From assembly GCF_014596085.1 (NCBI RefSeq), contig NZ_JACCJY010000026.1, forward strand, positions 1 through 64,000: 64,000 nt of DNA. Reading direction: 5' to 3'. The DNA is from Azospirillum tabaci. GTDB lineage: Bacteria; Pseudomonadota; Alphaproteobacteria; Azospirillales; Azospirillaceae. How positions within the stretch are numbered: the first letter of the stretch is position 1; the number at the start of each line of letters is the position of its first letter. Shown piece after piece: positions 49,879-62,511 of the stretch. The position numbers were made by a program, and so were the translations under genes. Under the pieces are notes generated by a model, which made no database searches, had not been told where the DNA came from, and saw nothing but the letters and a program-made list of their open reading frames with translations.

Positions 49879-51450
49879 ATGGAAGCGAAATTCGACCTGA
49901 ACGACGACAGCGTCGTGGTGATCGTGGGCTCCGGGGCCGGCGGCGGCACGCTGGGTACCCAACTGGCGCTGAAGGGCATCAGGACGGTGATCCTGGAAGC
50001 CGGCGGCCGCCACAACATGGAGGATTTCCAGAACGACGAATGGGCCAGCTTCGCCCAGATCTCCTGGCTCGACCCGCGGACCACGTCGGGAAGCTGGCGG
50101 GTGTCGCGCGACTTCCCCGGCCTGCCGGCCTGGATCGTCAAGGCGGTCGGCGGCTCCACCGTGCACTGGGCGGGCGCGGCGCTGCGCTTCCAGCCGCACG
50201 AGTTCAAGACGCGCACCGCCTACGGCGAGGTCGCCGGCGCCAACCTGCTGGACTGGCCGATCACGCTGGAGGAGTTGGAGCCCTGGTACGCGCAGGCGGA
50301 GGACCGCATGGGGGTCACCCGCACCAACGGCATTCCCGGCCTGCCCGGCAACAACAACTTCAAGGTCCTGAAGGCCGGTGCCGACAAGATGGGCTACAAG
50401 GAGTGCCACACCGGCAACATGGCCATCAACTCCGAGCCCCGCGACGGGCGCGGGGGCTGCCAGCAGATCGGCTTCTGCTTCCAGGGCTGCAAGTCCGGGG
50501 CGAAATGGTCGACCCTGATCGCCGAGATTCCCAAGGGTGAGGAGACCGGCAAGTTGGAGGTCCGCGCCAACGCCCAGGTGCTGAAGATCGAGCATGACGC
50601 CAAGGGCAAGGTGACCGGCGTCCTCTACGCCGACAAGGACGGGGCGATCCAGCGCCAGAAGGCCCGCATCGTCGCGGTGGCCGGCAATTCCATCGAAAGC
50701 CCCCGCCTGCTGCTGAACTCGGCGTCCTCCATGTTCCCGGACGGGCTCGCCAATTCCTCCGGCCAGGTGGGGCGGAACTACATGCGGCACATGACCGGCT
50801 CGGTCTACGGCGTGTTCGAGAAGCCGGTGCGCATGTACCGCGGCACCACCATGGCCGGCATCATCCGCGACGAGGCGAAGAACAAGCCCGACCGCGGCTT
50901 CGTCGGCGGGTACGAGATCGAGACCCTGTCGCTCGGCCTGCCCTTCATGGCCGCCTTCCTCGACCCCGGTGCCTGGGGGCGGGAGTTCACCTCGGCGCTC
51001 GACGGCTACGACCATATGGCCGGCATGTGGCTGGTCGGCGAGGACATGCCGCAGGAGAGCAACCGCATCACCCTGCACGCCGACAAGAAGGACAAGTACG
51101 GGATGCCCGTCCCCAACGTCCATTTCGACGACCACCCGAACGACGTCGCCATGCGCCAGCACGCCTACCGGCAGGGCATGGCCCTGTATGAATCGGTGGG
51201 GGCGACCCGCACGTTCCCGACGCCGCCCTACCCGTCCACCCACAATCTGGGCACCAACCGGATGAGCGAGAAGGCGCGCGACGGCGTGGTGAACAAGTGG
51301 GGCCAGACCCACGACGTGGCGAACCTGTTCGTCTCCGACGGCTCGCAGTTCACCACCGGCGGCGCCGAGAATCCCACCCTGACCATCGTCGCGCTGGCGC
51401 TGCGGCAAGCCGACTACATCGCCGGCCAAATGGCCAAGAACGCGATCTGA
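49879..51450 (+). CDS. GMC-family FAD dehydrogenase, large subunit
   Basis: A 523-residue flavoprotein. FAD binding is by VVVIVGSGAGGGTLGTQLALKG near residue 15; the substrate part has VGGSTVHWAGAALRF and FQGCKSGAKWS; the C-terminal GMC residues are in STHNLGTNRM and GAENPTLTIVALALRQADYIA. Related enzymes oxidise gluconate, sorbitol, fructose or 2-keto-gluconate in the periplasm. No signal of its own, so it would be exported with the Tat small subunit. The usual multi-haem cytochrome c subunit gene is absent here. Confidence 0.9.
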   Translation: MEAKFDLNDDSVVVIVGSGAGGGTLGTQLALKGIRTVILEAGGRHNMEDFQNDEWASFAQISWLDPRTTSGSWRVSRDFPGLPAWIVKAVGGSTVHWAGAALRFQPHEFKTRTAYGEVAGANLLDWPITLEELEPWYAQAEDRMGVTRTNGIPGLPGNNNFKVLKAGADKMGYKECHTGNMAINSEPRDGRGGCQQIGFCFQGCKSGAKWSTLIAEIPKGEETGKLEVRANAQVLKIEHDAKGKVTGVLYADKDGAIQRQKARIVAVAGNSIESPRLLLNSASSMFPDGLANSSGQVGRNYMRHMTGSVYGVFEKPVRMYRGTTMAGIIRDEAKNKPDRGFVGGYEIETLSLGLPFMAAFLDPGAWGREFTSALDGYDHMAGMWLVGEDMPQESNRITLHADKKDKYGMPVPNVHFDDHPNDVAMRQHAYRQGMALYESVGATRTFPTPPYPSTHNLGTNRMSEKARDGVVNKWGQTHDVANLFVSDGSQFTTGGAENPTLTIVALALRQADYIAGQMAKNAI

Positions 51451-51491
51451 TCGCTGTTCTGTCCCATTATTCGGGACGCCGCTCTGTTTAC

Positions 51492-51523
51492 AGCCCCTCT
51501 CTTCCGGACGGAGGAGGGGGGCA
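51492..51523. repeat. Short palindromic element (minor relative of the dispersed repeats)
   Basis: CCCCTCTCTTCCGG ... CGGAGGAGGGG forms an imperfect hairpin in the gap between the GMC gene and the convergent ribbon-helix-helix gene. It may also serve as a terminator, with TCTTTT after it. Confidence 0.5.
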
Positions 51524-51534
51524 CTCTTTTGCGC

Positions 51535-51927
51535 TCAGGCCGTTTCCCGTTCCTTTTCCGGAGCGGTGAAAGAGGCCGCAATTCCCGCCGGAAGGGCGGC
51601 GGCGGCCACGGCGGCAAAATCGGTGCGTGCCTCCCGCTCCAGTTCTTCCACGCAGGGGCGGTGACCCTTCACCTCCTGGGCGTAGGTCAGACAGGCACAG
51701 CGCAGCAGGCCGGCGAAGTTGCGACGCTCCACCCCACGGGCCAAGACTTCATCGTGCAACTTTGACAAGAAACGGCCGAGCGACACCCCCTGCATCGCCG
51801 CGATTTCCTCCAGTGCGTCCCAGAAGGCCGCTTCCAGACAGACGCTCGTCGAATGACCGCTCAAACGCACCCGCCGAGTTACCATGCGGAAGCGCTCCGG
51901 GTCCTGACCGGCAAAAATTCGACACAT
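51535..51927 (-). CDS. Ribbon-helix-helix domain protein (MCxIFAGQ type)
   Basis: A 130-residue protein beginning MCRIFAGQDPERF, then VTRRVRLSGHSTSVCLEAAFWDALEEIAAMQGVSLGRFLSKLHDEVL, the alphaproteobacterial ribbon-helix-helix signature (RHH_4), and NFAGLLRCACLTYAQEV. It is likely a small DNA-binding or regulatory protein of still unclear target. The Ala-rich C-terminal tail is variable. Convergent with the GMC dehydrogenase gene. Confidence 0.87.
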   Translation of the reverse strand: MCRIFAGQDPERFRMVTRRVRLSGHSTSVCLEAAFWDALEEIAAMQGVSLGRFLSKLHDEVLARGVERRNFAGLLRCACLTYAQEVKGHRPCVEELEREARTDFAAVAAAALPAGIAASFTAPEKERETA

Positions 51928-52336
51928 CCCTCGTCTCCTTCCAAACTTCCCCGACTCCTTGAATGCACTATGAACGGAAAATCAGTAGATCGCATCAATT
52001 TCCGAAGAGTGGCGCCCTTCGAGGTTGAGGACATCAAGACGGCAATCCCAAAACCGCGCAGCTTGAAAAGCACCGGAGACGCGGAGTCTTCCACAGGCCG
52101 CGCGCCCGCCCGCTGAAATAAGCGCTTACCCCGGCCAACCCGCCGCAAAAGAACTAGCGTTGAAAAATTGGGGAACCGTTTCCGCGGCGCATTTCTGTCA
52201 CGGAACCCACCCTTGCCGACCCCGTTATTGGTTTCCGGTTTTCAACGTCACTCCGCTGCGCCGCAAAATTCCATTGTATTCGTGGCGAATTTCCGGCGGA
52301 ACAACCGACGAACGTTACAGCAGAGAGGATGGAAAC
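51928..52336. other. 409-base gap upstream of the surface-glycan genes
   Basis: This stretch is less GC-rich than its surroundings. A 48-codon frame from ATG 51970 to 52116 (MNGKSVDRINFRRVAPFEVE...) has no ribosome site and no recognised family, so it is not called. No clear promoter pair was chosen. A fairly strong ribosome site (GAGGATGGAAAC) for the downstream gene lies at the right end. Confidence 0.5.
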
Positions 52337-54817
<2,481 letters not shown>

Positions 54818-54829
54818 GAGGAGCGCTCA

Positions 54830-54988
54830 CCCCCTCCTTGCCCTCACCCGACCCCTCCCCCGCTCTCGGCGGACCGAAGACCCGCCCGCCGCGTCAGCAC
54901 AATCCTTTGGCTTGTGCGAGGGCTCTGCGGGGGAGGGCGCTTTCTTATCCCCTCCCCAGCGCAGCGGGGGAGGGTTAGGGAGGGGGCA
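54830..54988. repeat. Dispersed intergenic palindromic element (copy 6)
   Basis: CCCCTCCTTGCCCTCACCCGACCCCTCCCCCGC ... GGCGGACCGAAGACCCGCC ... CCCCTCCCC...GCGGGGGAGGGTTAGGGAGGGG. It shares the GGCGGACCGAAG and CGTCAGC segments with the copy at 14480. It lies between the glf fusion and the glycosidase gene. Confidence 0.75.
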
Positions 54989-55032
54989 AGACTCCGCACA
55001 CCCCGAACTCCCCAAAAAACACAGAGTCCCCC

Positions 55033-56181
55033 ATGCACACCCCCACCCTGTTCGACAGCGTCTTTCTCGGCGGCTTCGAATGCTCGACGCACCGGCGGCA
55101 CGACGGGCGCCGGCTTGACCTGATCGCGGCGACCGGCCATGACCGGCTGGCCGCGCAGGACTACCAACGCATGGCCGCGCATGGCCTGCGCTCCGTGCGC
55201 GACGGCGTGCGCTGGCACCTGATCGAGACCGCGCCGGGCCACTACGACTGGTCCAGCCTGCTGCCCATGGTCCGCGCGGCGCGCGAGGCCGGGGTCCAGG
55301 TCGTCTGGGACCTCTGCCATTACGGCTGGCCGGACGACATCGACATCTGGCGCCCCGCCTTCGTGGAGCGCTTCGCCCGTTTCGCCGGAGCCACGGCGGC
55401 CCTGTTGCGCGACGAGGGCGTGGAAGCGCCCGCCTATTGCCCGGTCAATGAAATCTCCTACTGGGCCTGGGCCGGAGGCGACATGAAGCGCTTCAACCCG
55501 ATGGCCGAGCGCCGTGGGGCCGAACTCAAGCACCAGCTCGTCCGCGCCAGCATCGCGGCGATCGATGCGATCCGCGCCGCCGACCCGCGCGCCCGCATCG
55601 TCCAGGTCGATCCGGTCATCAACGTGCTGCCCCGCCCAGACCGCAAAGGCGACGCCGGGGCCGCGGAGGCCGCCCGGCTGGCCCAGTACGAGGCGTGGGA
55701 CATGATCGGCGGCTATGCCTGGCCGGGGCTGGGCGGCAAACCGGAGTATCTGGACGTGATCGGGGTCAACTACTACTCCGACAACCAGTGGTTCCTGAAG
55801 GGCGGCACCATCGGGCGGGACGACCCGCGCTACCGCCCCTTCGCCGACATCCTGGCGGAGGTGCACCAGCGCTACGGCCGCCCGGTTCTGGTGGCTGAGA
55901 CGGGTGCCGAAGGCGACGCCCGCGCCTCCTGGCTCGATTATGTGACGGAGGAGGTGGTGACCGCCCTGCGCGACGACGTGCCGGTGGAGGGGATCTGCCT
56001 CTACCCGATCCTCGACTACCCCGGCTGGGCCAACGATCGCCATTGCGAAACCGGCCTCTACGGTCTGTGCGACGAGCAGGGCGGGCGGTGCCTGCATCAG
56101 CCGCTCGCCGCCGCCCTGCAGCGCGGGCAGGCCCGCATCGGGGCCCTGCTCGGCCAGCCGGAACTCCAGGCGGCTCAATGA
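55033..56181 (+). CDS. Glycosidase, GH1-like (clan GH-A beta-glycosidase)
   Basis: A 382-residue TIM-barrel glycosidase, shorter than classic GH1 (about 450). The acid/base Glu140 is in YCPVNEISYWAW and the nucleophile Glu289 in VLVAETGAEGD; VIGVNYYSDNQW and GICLYPILDYPGW are supporting motifs. No signal peptide, so it would act in the cytoplasm. The ATG of the ABC exporter overlaps its stop, suggesting co-function in making or recycling a glycan or glycolipid. Confidence 0.82.
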   Translation: MHTPTLFDSVFLGGFECSTHRRHDGRRLDLIAATGHDRLAAQDYQRMAAHGLRSVRDGVRWHLIETAPGHYDWSSLLPMVRAAREAGVQVVWDLCHYGWPDDIDIWRPAFVERFARFAGATAALLRDEGVEAPAYCPVNEISYWAWAGGDMKRFNPMAERRGAELKHQLVRASIAAIDAIRAADPRARIVQVDPVINVLPRPDRKGDAGAAEAARLAQYEAWDMIGGYAWPGLGGKPEYLDVIGVNYYSDNQWFLKGGTIGRDDPRYRPFADILAEVHQRYGRPVLVAETGAEGDARASWLDYVTEEVVTALRDDVPVEGICLYPILDYPGWANDRHCETGLYGLCDEQGGRCLHQPLAAALQRGQARIGALLGQPELQAAQ

Positions 56182-57944
56182 GGGATTTCAACACGGACAC
56201 CATCCCGGACCGTCCCGGCCGCTTCCTGCTGCGCTACATCCAGCGGCGGCCCTGGTCCTTCAGCGGGCTGTTCTCGGTGATCGTGGCGGCGGCCGGCTGC
56301 GCGGTCGCCGTGCAGTACGGGATGAAGCTGCTGATCGACGCCATGGCCTCCCCCGACCGGGCGGCGGCGGATGTCTGGACCCCGCTCGGCCTGTTCCTGG
56401 GCTTCATCGCGGCGGAAAACGTGCTGTGGCGGCTGGGCGGCTGGCTCGGCTGCCGGACGGTGCTGGCGACCGGCGTGGACATGCGGCTGGACCTGTTCCG
56501 GCACCTGACCGGCCATTCGATGCGCTACTTCTCGGAGCATCTCGCCGGATCGCTTGGCAACCGCATCGCCGCCACCGAGAACGCCGCCACCACCATCTTC
56601 CGCACCCTGACCTGGAGCATCGTCCCGCCGGTCACCGACTTCCTGGGGGCGGTCCTGGTGCTGCTGACCATCCATTGGGGCATGGCGGCGGCGCTGGTGG
56701 TGTTCGCCCTGGTGGTCGCCGTTGCCATCGTCGGGCTGGGGCTGCGCGGGCGGACGGTTCACCACGCCTTTGCCGAGCAGTCCGCCCGCACCAACGGCGA
56801 GCTGGTCGACGTGGTGTCCAACGTCTGGACGGTGAAGGCCTTCTCCGCCCGCGGGCGCGAGCGCGAGCGCCTGCGGCAGGCCTTCACGGTGGAGGCCGGG
56901 GCGCACCGCCGGAGCTGGATGCATCTGGAGAACACCCGCGTCGTCCATGACGTCTGCCTCTGGGTGATGGCCGGGTCGATGCTGCTGTGGGCGCTGCTGC
57001 TGTGGCGGGACGGGACGATCACCACCGGCGACGTGGTGATCGTCAGCGCCCTGACCTTCCGCATCCTGCACGGCTCCCGCGACCTCGCCTTCGCGCTGGT
57101 CACCGCCACCCAGCAGGTCAGCGCCATCGACGAGAGTTTGCGGGTGATCGCCCGCCCGCACGACGTGCTCGACCCCGTGCCGGCCGAGCCCGCCAAGCCC
57201 GGCGGCGGCGCCATCGCGTTCGAGCGGGTCTCCTACCGCTATCCCGAAGGGCGCAAGGTGCTGGAGGATTTCAGTCTGACCATCCCGGCCGGGCAGAAGG
57301 TCGGTCTGGTCGGGCCGTCGGGGGCCGGCAAGTCCACCATCATCAGCCTGATCCAACGGCTGGACGACGTGCAGCGCGGCGACATCCTCATCGATGGGCA
57401 GCCGCTGACCGCCCTCGCCCAGGACGATCTGCGGGCCAAGATCGCCGTGGTGCCCCAGGACATCGCGCTGTTCCACCGCCCGATCCTGGAGAACATCCGC
57501 TACGGCCGCCCCGACGCCAGCGACGAGGAGGTGTTCGAAGCCGCCCGCCATGCCTTCTGCGACGGCTTCATCCGGCAGTTGCCGGAGGGCTACGGCACGC
57601 TGGTGGGTGAACGGGGCGTGCGGCTGTCGGGGGGGCAGCGGCAGCGGCTGGGCATCGCCCGCGCCTTCCTGAAGAACGCGCCGATCCTGATCCTCGACGA
57701 GGCGACCTCCGCCCTCGACACCCAATCGGAGCAGGAGATCCAGGCGGCTCTGGCCGATCTGGCCCAGGGACGGACGGTGGTCGCGGTGGCGCACCGGCTG
57801 TCCACCGTGTCGGCCTTCGACCGCGTGCTGGTCCTGGTGGACGGCCGCATCGCGGAGGACGGCCACCCCGCGGAATTGCGTCGGCGCGGCGGGCTGTTCA
57901 ACTCCCTGTGGCGGCTCCAGGCGCAGGGCTTCGCGGCGGAGTAG
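56178..57944 (+). CDS. ABC exporter, fused membrane and ATPase domains (MsbA/lipid-A type)
   Basis: A 588-residue half-transporter with six spans in residues 1-320 and the nucleotide-binding domain in about 345-580. Walker A GPSGAGKST, Q-loop VPQD, signature RLSGGQRQR, Walker B ILILDEATSALD and switch-region VAHRLSTVSAFD are all intact. Homodimer expected, exporting a lipid, peptide or glycan-linked product. Start overlaps the glycosidase stop (ATGA). Confidence 0.92.
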   Translation: MRDFNTDTIPDRPGRFLLRYIQRRPWSFSGLFSVIVAAAGCAVAVQYGMKLLIDAMASPDRAAADVWTPLGLFLGFIAAENVLWRLGGWLGCRTVLATGVDMRLDLFRHLTGHSMRYFSEHLAGSLGNRIAATENAATTIFRTLTWSIVPPVTDFLGAVLVLLTIHWGMAAALVVFALVVAVAIVGLGLRGRTVHHAFAEQSARTNGELVDVVSNVWTVKAFSARGRERERLRQAFTVEAGAHRRSWMHLENTRVVHDVCLWVMAGSMLLWALLLWRDGTITTGDVVIVSALTFRILHGSRDLAFALVTATQQVSAIDESLRVIARPHDVLDPVPAEPAKPGGGAIAFERVSYRYPEGRKVLEDFSLTIPAGQKVGLVGPSGAGKSTIISLIQRLDDVQRGDILIDGQPLTALAQDDLRAKIAVVPQDIALFHRPILENIRYGRPDASDEEVFEAARHAFCDGFIRQLPEGYGTLVGERGVRLSGGQRQRLGIARAFLKNAPILILDEATSALDTQSEQEIQAALADLAQGRTVVAVAHRLSTVSAFDRVLVLVDGRIAEDGHPAELRRRGGLFNSLWRLQAQGFAAE

Positions 57945-57949
57945 ATGAT

Positions 57950-57975
57950 GGCCCCCGCACCGTGGCGCGGGGGCC
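57950..57975. other. GC hairpin after the ABC exporter gene
   Basis: GGCCCCCGC (57950-57958) pairs with GCGGGGGCC (57967-57975). It lies just after the stop codon without a T-run, so it may stabilise the mRNA end or pause transcription. Confidence 0.5.
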
Positions 57976-58153
57976 GCATCCGCCGGAACGGTTAGGGAAA
58001 ACCGCCCTTCGACGAGCTATCTTTCCGGGCGTGGTGTGTTAAGACACCAGACGCAACCTCGCCTCGGCCCGAAAGCTCGATGAAAGCCACGACCGACGAT
58101 AGCAACCCCGGAACCCAGACCCTCGCACCGCGCGGAATCCGCGGAGCCGGCGC

Positions 58154-61138
58154 ATGACGGATCTGCCGGTGATTGGCGGCCCGGTCATCGGGGGCGACCT
58201 GGATTTCCTGTCGGGCGGGGGCGAGATGGGGGAGCGGATGCGCTCCCACGACTGGGCGTCCACCGCGCTCGGCCCGCCGGAGGGCTGGCCGCAGAGCCTT
58301 CGCACCATCGTCAGCGTCGTCCTCTCCTCCCGGCAGGCGATGTTCGTGGCCTGGGGGCCGGAGCTGGCCTTCCTCTACAACGACGGCTACGTGCCGATTT
58401 TCGGAGCCAAGCACCCGGAAGCGCTCGGCCGTCCCTTCGCCGAGGTGTGGTGGGACATCTGGCCCCAGATCAGGCCGCTGGTCGACCGCACGCTGGCCGG
58501 CGAGGCGTCCTGGTACGAGGATCTGCTGATCCCGATGGAGCGCCGGGGCTTTCGCGAGGACGCCTGGTTCACCTTCTCCTACACCCCGGTGCGGGGCGAG
58601 GACGGGCGCATTCCGGGCATGTTCTGTGCCGTCGTCGAGACGACCGGCCAAGTGCTCGCCGCCCGGCGCACCGCCTTCCATCTCGAGCTGGAAGCCCGGC
58701 TGCGCCAGCTCTCCGATCCCTTCGCGGTGGCCTCCGCCGCGGCGGAGGCTCTGGGCCGTCATCTGGGGGCCAGCCGCGTCGGATACGGCGTGATGGACGA
58801 GACCGCGCGCTTCTTCACGACGGAGCGGAACTGGACCGATGGCAGCGTCGATCATCAGGCCGGCACCCATGATCTGCTGGCCTTCGGGCCTGAGCTTCTG
58901 GACACGCTGCGCAGCGGCGGAACGCTCACCGTTCACGACGCCGCGGCGGACCTGCGCTTCGCCGCGCCGGACCAGCAGGCCGCCTTCGCGGCGCTGAACC
59001 TCGCCTCCACCGTTACCACCAGCCTTGTGAAGAACGGACGGATGGTCGCGGCGCTCTATGTCCACGACCGGAAGGCCCGGCGCTGGCACCCGGACGAGGT
59101 CCAACTGGTGGAAGAGGTGGCGGAGCGCACATGGTCCGCCCTGGAGCGCGCGCAGGCGGAGGAATCGCTGCGCCGCGCCAACGCCCGGCTGGCCGCGGAA
59201 GGGGAGCAGATGCGCACCCTGTTCCGGCAGGCGCCCAACTTCATGTGCGTGCTGCGCGGCCCGGACCACGTGTTCGAGCTGGCCAACGACTCCTACCGCC
59301 GGCTGGTCGGCGACCGCGCCCTGATCGGCAAGCCGGTGCACGAGGCCATGCCGGAGGTCGCCGGGCAGGGGTTCTTCGAGCTGCTGGGCCGTGTGTACGA
59401 CAGCGGGAAGCCCTTCGTCGGGCACGCCCTGCCGGTGAAGGTCGTCCGCCAACCCGGCGCGCCGGTGGAGGAGCGCTTCATCACCTTCATCTACCAGCCG
59501 ATCAAGGACGCCGACGGGCGGGTGACCGGGATCTTCTGCGAAGGCAGCGACGTCACCGAAGCCAAGCGGGCCGAGGACGCGTTGCGCGACCTGAACGCCA
59601 CGCTGGAGCAGCGCGTCGCCGAACGCACCGCCGACCGCGACCGCATGTGGCGCCTGTCCACCGACGTCATGCTGGTCGCGCGCTTCGACGGCACCATCAA
59701 CGCGGTGAACCCGGCCTGGACCAGCCTGCTGGGCTGGACGGAGGAGGAGCTGGCGGCGCGCAGCTTCCTCGACTTCGTGCATCCGGACGATCTGGAGCGC
59801 ACGCGGGCCGAGGCGGCGCGGCTGGGCGCCGGGCACACCACGCCGCGTTTCGAGAACCGCTACCGCCACAAGGATGGTCATTATCTCTGGCTGTCCTGGG
59901 TCGCCGTGCCGGACGACCGCTTCATCCACGCCGTGGGCCGTGACATCACCGCCCAGAAGGAGGCCGACGCCGCCCTGCGGCAGACCGAGGAGCAGCTTCG
60001 CCAAGCGCAGAAGATGGAGGCGGTCGGCCAATTGACCGGCGGCGTTGCGCACGACTTCAACAACCTGCTCCAGGCGCTGGAAGGCTGCCTGTCGATGATC
60101 GGGCGCCGCACGGAGGAGCCGCAGGTCCACGCTCTGCTCGACGCCGGGCAGCAGGCGGTGGGGCGCGGGGCCAAGCTGGTACAGCAGCTCATGGCCTTCG
60201 CCCGGCGCGACAGCCTGCGCCCTGAATCCATCGGCGTGCGCGACCGGGTGCTCGCCATGTCGGCCCTGCTGGAACGGGCGCTGCGCGCCGACATCGCGCT
60301 GGACCTCCGCCTCGGCGACGACCTTTGGCCCGTCGAAGTGGATCCGACCCAGTTCGAGCTGGCGGTCATCAACCTCGCCGTCAACGCGCGCGACGCCATG
60401 CCGTCCGGCGGGCGGCTGACGGTGGAGGCGGTCAACACGGTGTTTCCCCCTGGCGATCCGCGGGGCGTGGAGGGCGAGTTCCTGCGGCTGTCCGTGTCGG
60501 ACACCGGCTGCGGCATGCCCGCCGCGGTGGCCGCCCGCGCCTTCGAGCCGTTCTTCACGACCAAGGAACTCGGCAAGGGAACGGGGCTGGGGCTGGCCCA
60601 GGTCTACGGACTCGCCCGGCAGACCGGCGGAACCGCCTGGATCGAGAGCGCGCCGGGCCAGGGCACCAGAGTGCATCTTCTGCTCCGCCGCTCCGGCGTG
60701 GCCCCGGCGGTGGAGCCCACTCCTCCCGCCGCCATCGTGCCGCCGTCGGGTGGCGCGCGGCGCCATGGCTGCGTTCTCGTGGTCGAGGACGACCCCATCG
60801 TCGCCATGACCGTCAGCACGGCGCTGGAGGACGCCGGGTTCGCCGTGCTGTCCGCCGCCAACGCCGAGGAGGCGCTGCCCCACCTGTCGGACGACGGGGT
60901 CGACGTGCTGCTGAGCGACGTGGTGATGCCCGGCGGGATGAGCGGCATCGACCTCGCCCGCGAAGCCCGCGAGCGGCGGCCCGGCCTGCCGGTCATCCTG
61001 GCGACCGGCTACAGCGAAGACATCGCCCGCGCCACCGGCATCCCGGTGCTGGCGAAACCCTACCGGATCAACGATCTGGTCGGGCGAATCGACGCGATCC
61101 TGATGGGCGACGTCGAGGCGTATAAGATCGGGGAATAA
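58154..61138 (+). CDS. Soluble hybrid sensor histidine kinase (PAS-GAF-PAS-PAS-HK-REC)
   Basis: A 994-residue cytosolic kinase without membrane spans. Order: PAS (about 25-165, [22 protein letters not shown]), GAF (about 180-330), PAS (about 350-470, [17 protein letters not shown]), PAS (about 500-610, [18 protein letters not shown] ... [11 protein letters not shown]), HisKA with His633 in [12 protein letters not shown], HATPase ([27 protein letters not shown]) and receiver with Asp922 in [11 protein letters not shown]. This is the Azospirillum/Rhizobiales-type blue-light or redox sensing style; no LOV Cys motif (NCRFLQ) was found. The adjacent permease is convergent. Confidence 0.9.
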   Translation: MTDLPVIGGPVIGGDLDFLSGGGEMGERMRSHDWASTALGPPEGWPQSLRTIVSVVLSSRQAMFVAWGPELAFLYNDGYVPIFGAKHPEALGRPFAEVWWDIWPQIRPLVDRTLAGEASWYEDLLIPMERRGFREDAWFTFSYTPVRGEDGRIPGMFCAVVETTGQVLAARRTAFHLELEARLRQLSDPFAVASAAAEALGRHLGASRVGYGVMDETARFFTTERNWTDGSVDHQAGTHDLLAFGPELLDTLRSGGTLTVHDAAADLRFAAPDQQAAFAALNLASTVTTSLVKNGRMVAALYVHDRKARRWHPDEVQLVEEVAERTWSALERAQAEESLRRANARLAAEGEQMRTLFRQAPNFMCVLRGPDHVFELANDSYRRLVGDRALIGKPVHEAMPEVAGQGFFELLGRVYDSGKPFVGHALPVKVVRQPGAPVEERFITFIYQPIKDADGRVTGIFCEGSDVTEAKRAEDALRDLNATLEQRVAERTADRDRMWRLSTDVMLVARFDGTINAVNPAWTSLLGWTEEELAARSFLDFVHPDDLERTRAEAARLGAGHTTPRFENRYRHKDGHYLWLSWVAVPDDRFIHAVGRDITAQKEADAALRQTEEQLRQAQKMEAVGQLTGGVAHDFNNLLQALEGCLSMIGRRTEEPQVHALLDAGQQAVGRGAKLVQQLMAFARRDSLRPESIGVRDRVLAMSALLERALRADIALDLRLGDDLWPVEVDPTQFELAVINLAVNARDAMPSGGRLTVEAVNTVFPPGDPRGVEGEFLRLSVSDTGCGMPAAVAARAFEPFFTTKELGKGTGLGLAQVYGLARQTGGTAWIESAPGQGTRVHLLLRRSGVAPAVEPTPPAAIVPPSGGARRHGCVLVVEDDPIVAMTVSTALEDAGFAVLSAANAEEALPHLSDDGVDVLLSDVVMPGGMSGIDLAREARERRPGLPVILATGYSEDIARATGIPVLAKPYRINDLVGRIDAILMGDVEAYKIGE

Positions 61139-61178
61139 AAAGGGCGGAGCCCTCCAGGGAATTCCGGGGGACTCCGCC
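61133..61178 (-). terminator. Terminator of the uracil/xanthine permease gene
   Basis: On the minus strand GGCGGAG (61178-61172) pairs with CTCCGCC (61149-61143) and is followed by CTTTTTATT. The hairpin lies in the short gap between the convergent hybrid kinase and permease genes and may also stop plus-strand transcripts. Confidence 0.75.
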
Positions 61179-61200
61179 TTGGCCGATCGCGATCCGGTCC

Positions 61201-62511
61201 TCAGATATGGTCGGAGGACAGGATGGCCTCGGCGTCGCCGCCGGTGCCGCGGCCCGGCAGGACCGCGTTCAGGACGACGCCCATCACCGCCGACAGCGCC
61301 ATCGAGGAGACGACGAAGCCGCCGTCGCCGAACTTCAGCGACGCCCCGCCGATGCCGATCACCAGAATGGTCGAGGAGATCAGCAGGTTGCGCTTGTCGC
61401 CCAGATCCACCTTGCCCTCGATCAGCGTGCGGATGCCCGAGGAGGCGATGACGCCGAACAGGGCGATGGATACGCCGCCCATCACCGCCGTGGGGATGCT
61501 GGACAGGAAGGCCGACAGCTTGCCCACGAAGCCCAGGATGATGGCGAGCGTGGCCGCCCCGCCGATCACCCACACGCTGAACACGCGGGTCACCGCCAGC
61601 ACGCCGATGTTCTCGCCGTAGGTCGTCGCCGGGGGGCCGCCCAGCGCGCCCGCCACCATGGTCGCCACGCCGTCGCCGAACACCGAGCGGTGCAGGCCCG
61701 GATCCGCGATGAAGTTGCGGCCGACGACGCGGCTCAGCACGATCTGCCCGCCGATGTGCTCGGCGATGGTGACCAGCGCCACCGGCGCCACCAGCAGGAT
61801 CATCGCCCAGGCCGACACGCCTTCCTTCATGCCGGAGAACAGCAGGTGGAAGTCGGGCATCCGCAGGAAGGGCGCGGCGGCGACCGGCGCGAAATCCACC
61901 ATGCCGAAGACCACGCCCAGCGCATAGCCGGTCAGGATGCCCAGCAGGATCGGCACCACCGTGAAGAATCCGCGCAGCACAATGGAGTAGAGGAAGATGC
62001 TGCCCAGCGTCGCCAGCGCCAGCAGGAAGTGCGGCAGGCTGTACTCGCCGCCGCCCGCGGTGTTCTGGGCCATGCCGACGGCGACCGAGGCGAGGCCGAG
62101 GCCGATCACCACGATCACCGGCCCGACGACGATGGGCGGCAGGATGGCCAGCAGCCAACGCACGCCGAAGGCGCGGATCAGCAGGGCGACCGCCACATAG
62201 ACCGCCCCCGCCGCACAGGCCCCGACCAGCGCGCCGCCGGTGCCGCCGATCTGGGTGGCGGCGACGATCGGGCCGATGAAGGCGAAGGAGGAGCCTAGAT
62301 AGGCGGGCAGCCGCCATTTGGTGAAGGCCAGATAGATCAGGGTGCCCAGACCGCTGGTGACGAGCGCCACCGACGGGTCGAGACCGGTGAGGATCGGCAC
62401 CAGCACGTTGGCGCCGAACATGGCGAACAGGTGCTGGAGGCTGAGCAGGAGGAAGGTGGCCGGGGGCGGACGGTCGTGGACGTCCAGCACCCGGTCGCGC
62501 GGGGCTGTCAT
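61201..62511 (-). CDS. uraA: Uracil/xanthine permease, NCS2 family
   Basis: A 436-residue inner-membrane proton symporter with about 14 spans. QHLFAMFGANVLVPILTGLDPS (span 1), GSSFAFIGP (span 3) and the substrate-binding Glu motifs AEHIGGQIVLSRVVGRNF and TYGENIGVLAVTRVFS match UraA-type uracil permeases more than xanthine carriers. Start 62511 is before MTAPRDRVLDVHDRPP; the ribosome site is weak. It is divergent from the diguanylate cyclase gene across a 268-base AT-rich gap. Confidence 0.88.
   Translation of the reverse strand: MTAPRDRVLDVHDRPPPATFLLLSLQHLFAMFGANVLVPILTGLDPSVALVTSGLGTLIYLAFTKWRLPAYLGSSFAFIGPIVAATQIGGTGGALVGACAAGAVYVAVALLIRAFGVRWLLAILPPIVVGPVIVVIGLGLASVAVGMAQNTAGGGEYSLPHFLLALATLGSIFLYSIVLRGFFTVVPILLGILTGYALGVVFGMVDFAPVAAAPFLRMPDFHLLFSGMKEGVSAWAMILLVAPVALVTIAEHIGGQIVLSRVVGRNFIADPGLHRSVFGDGVATMVAGALGGPPATTYGENIGVLAVTRVFSVWVIGGAATLAIILGFVGKLSAFLSSIPTAVMGGVSIALFGVIASSGIRTLIEGKVDLGDKRNLLISSTILVIGIGGASLKFGDGGFVVSSMALSAVMGVVLNAVLPGRGTGGDAEAILSSDHI

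Noticed and set aside
51970-52116. A 48-codon frame starting MNGKSVDRINF
   Set aside because: No Shine-Dalgarno match and no recognised relatives; left as an open possibility within the intergenic note.
58154-61138. LOV photoreceptor in the hybrid kinase
   Set aside because: PAS domains are present but the flavin-binding Cys motif of LOV domains is not visible, so light sensing is not claimed.
57992-62317. A 1441-codon open frame on the minus strand covering the hybrid kinase and permease genes
   Set aside because: It is a high-GC antisense shadow; its sequence is low-complexity Arg/Gly/Ala/Val without any fold, and the plus-strand kinase and minus-strand permease in other frames carry complete family motifs.
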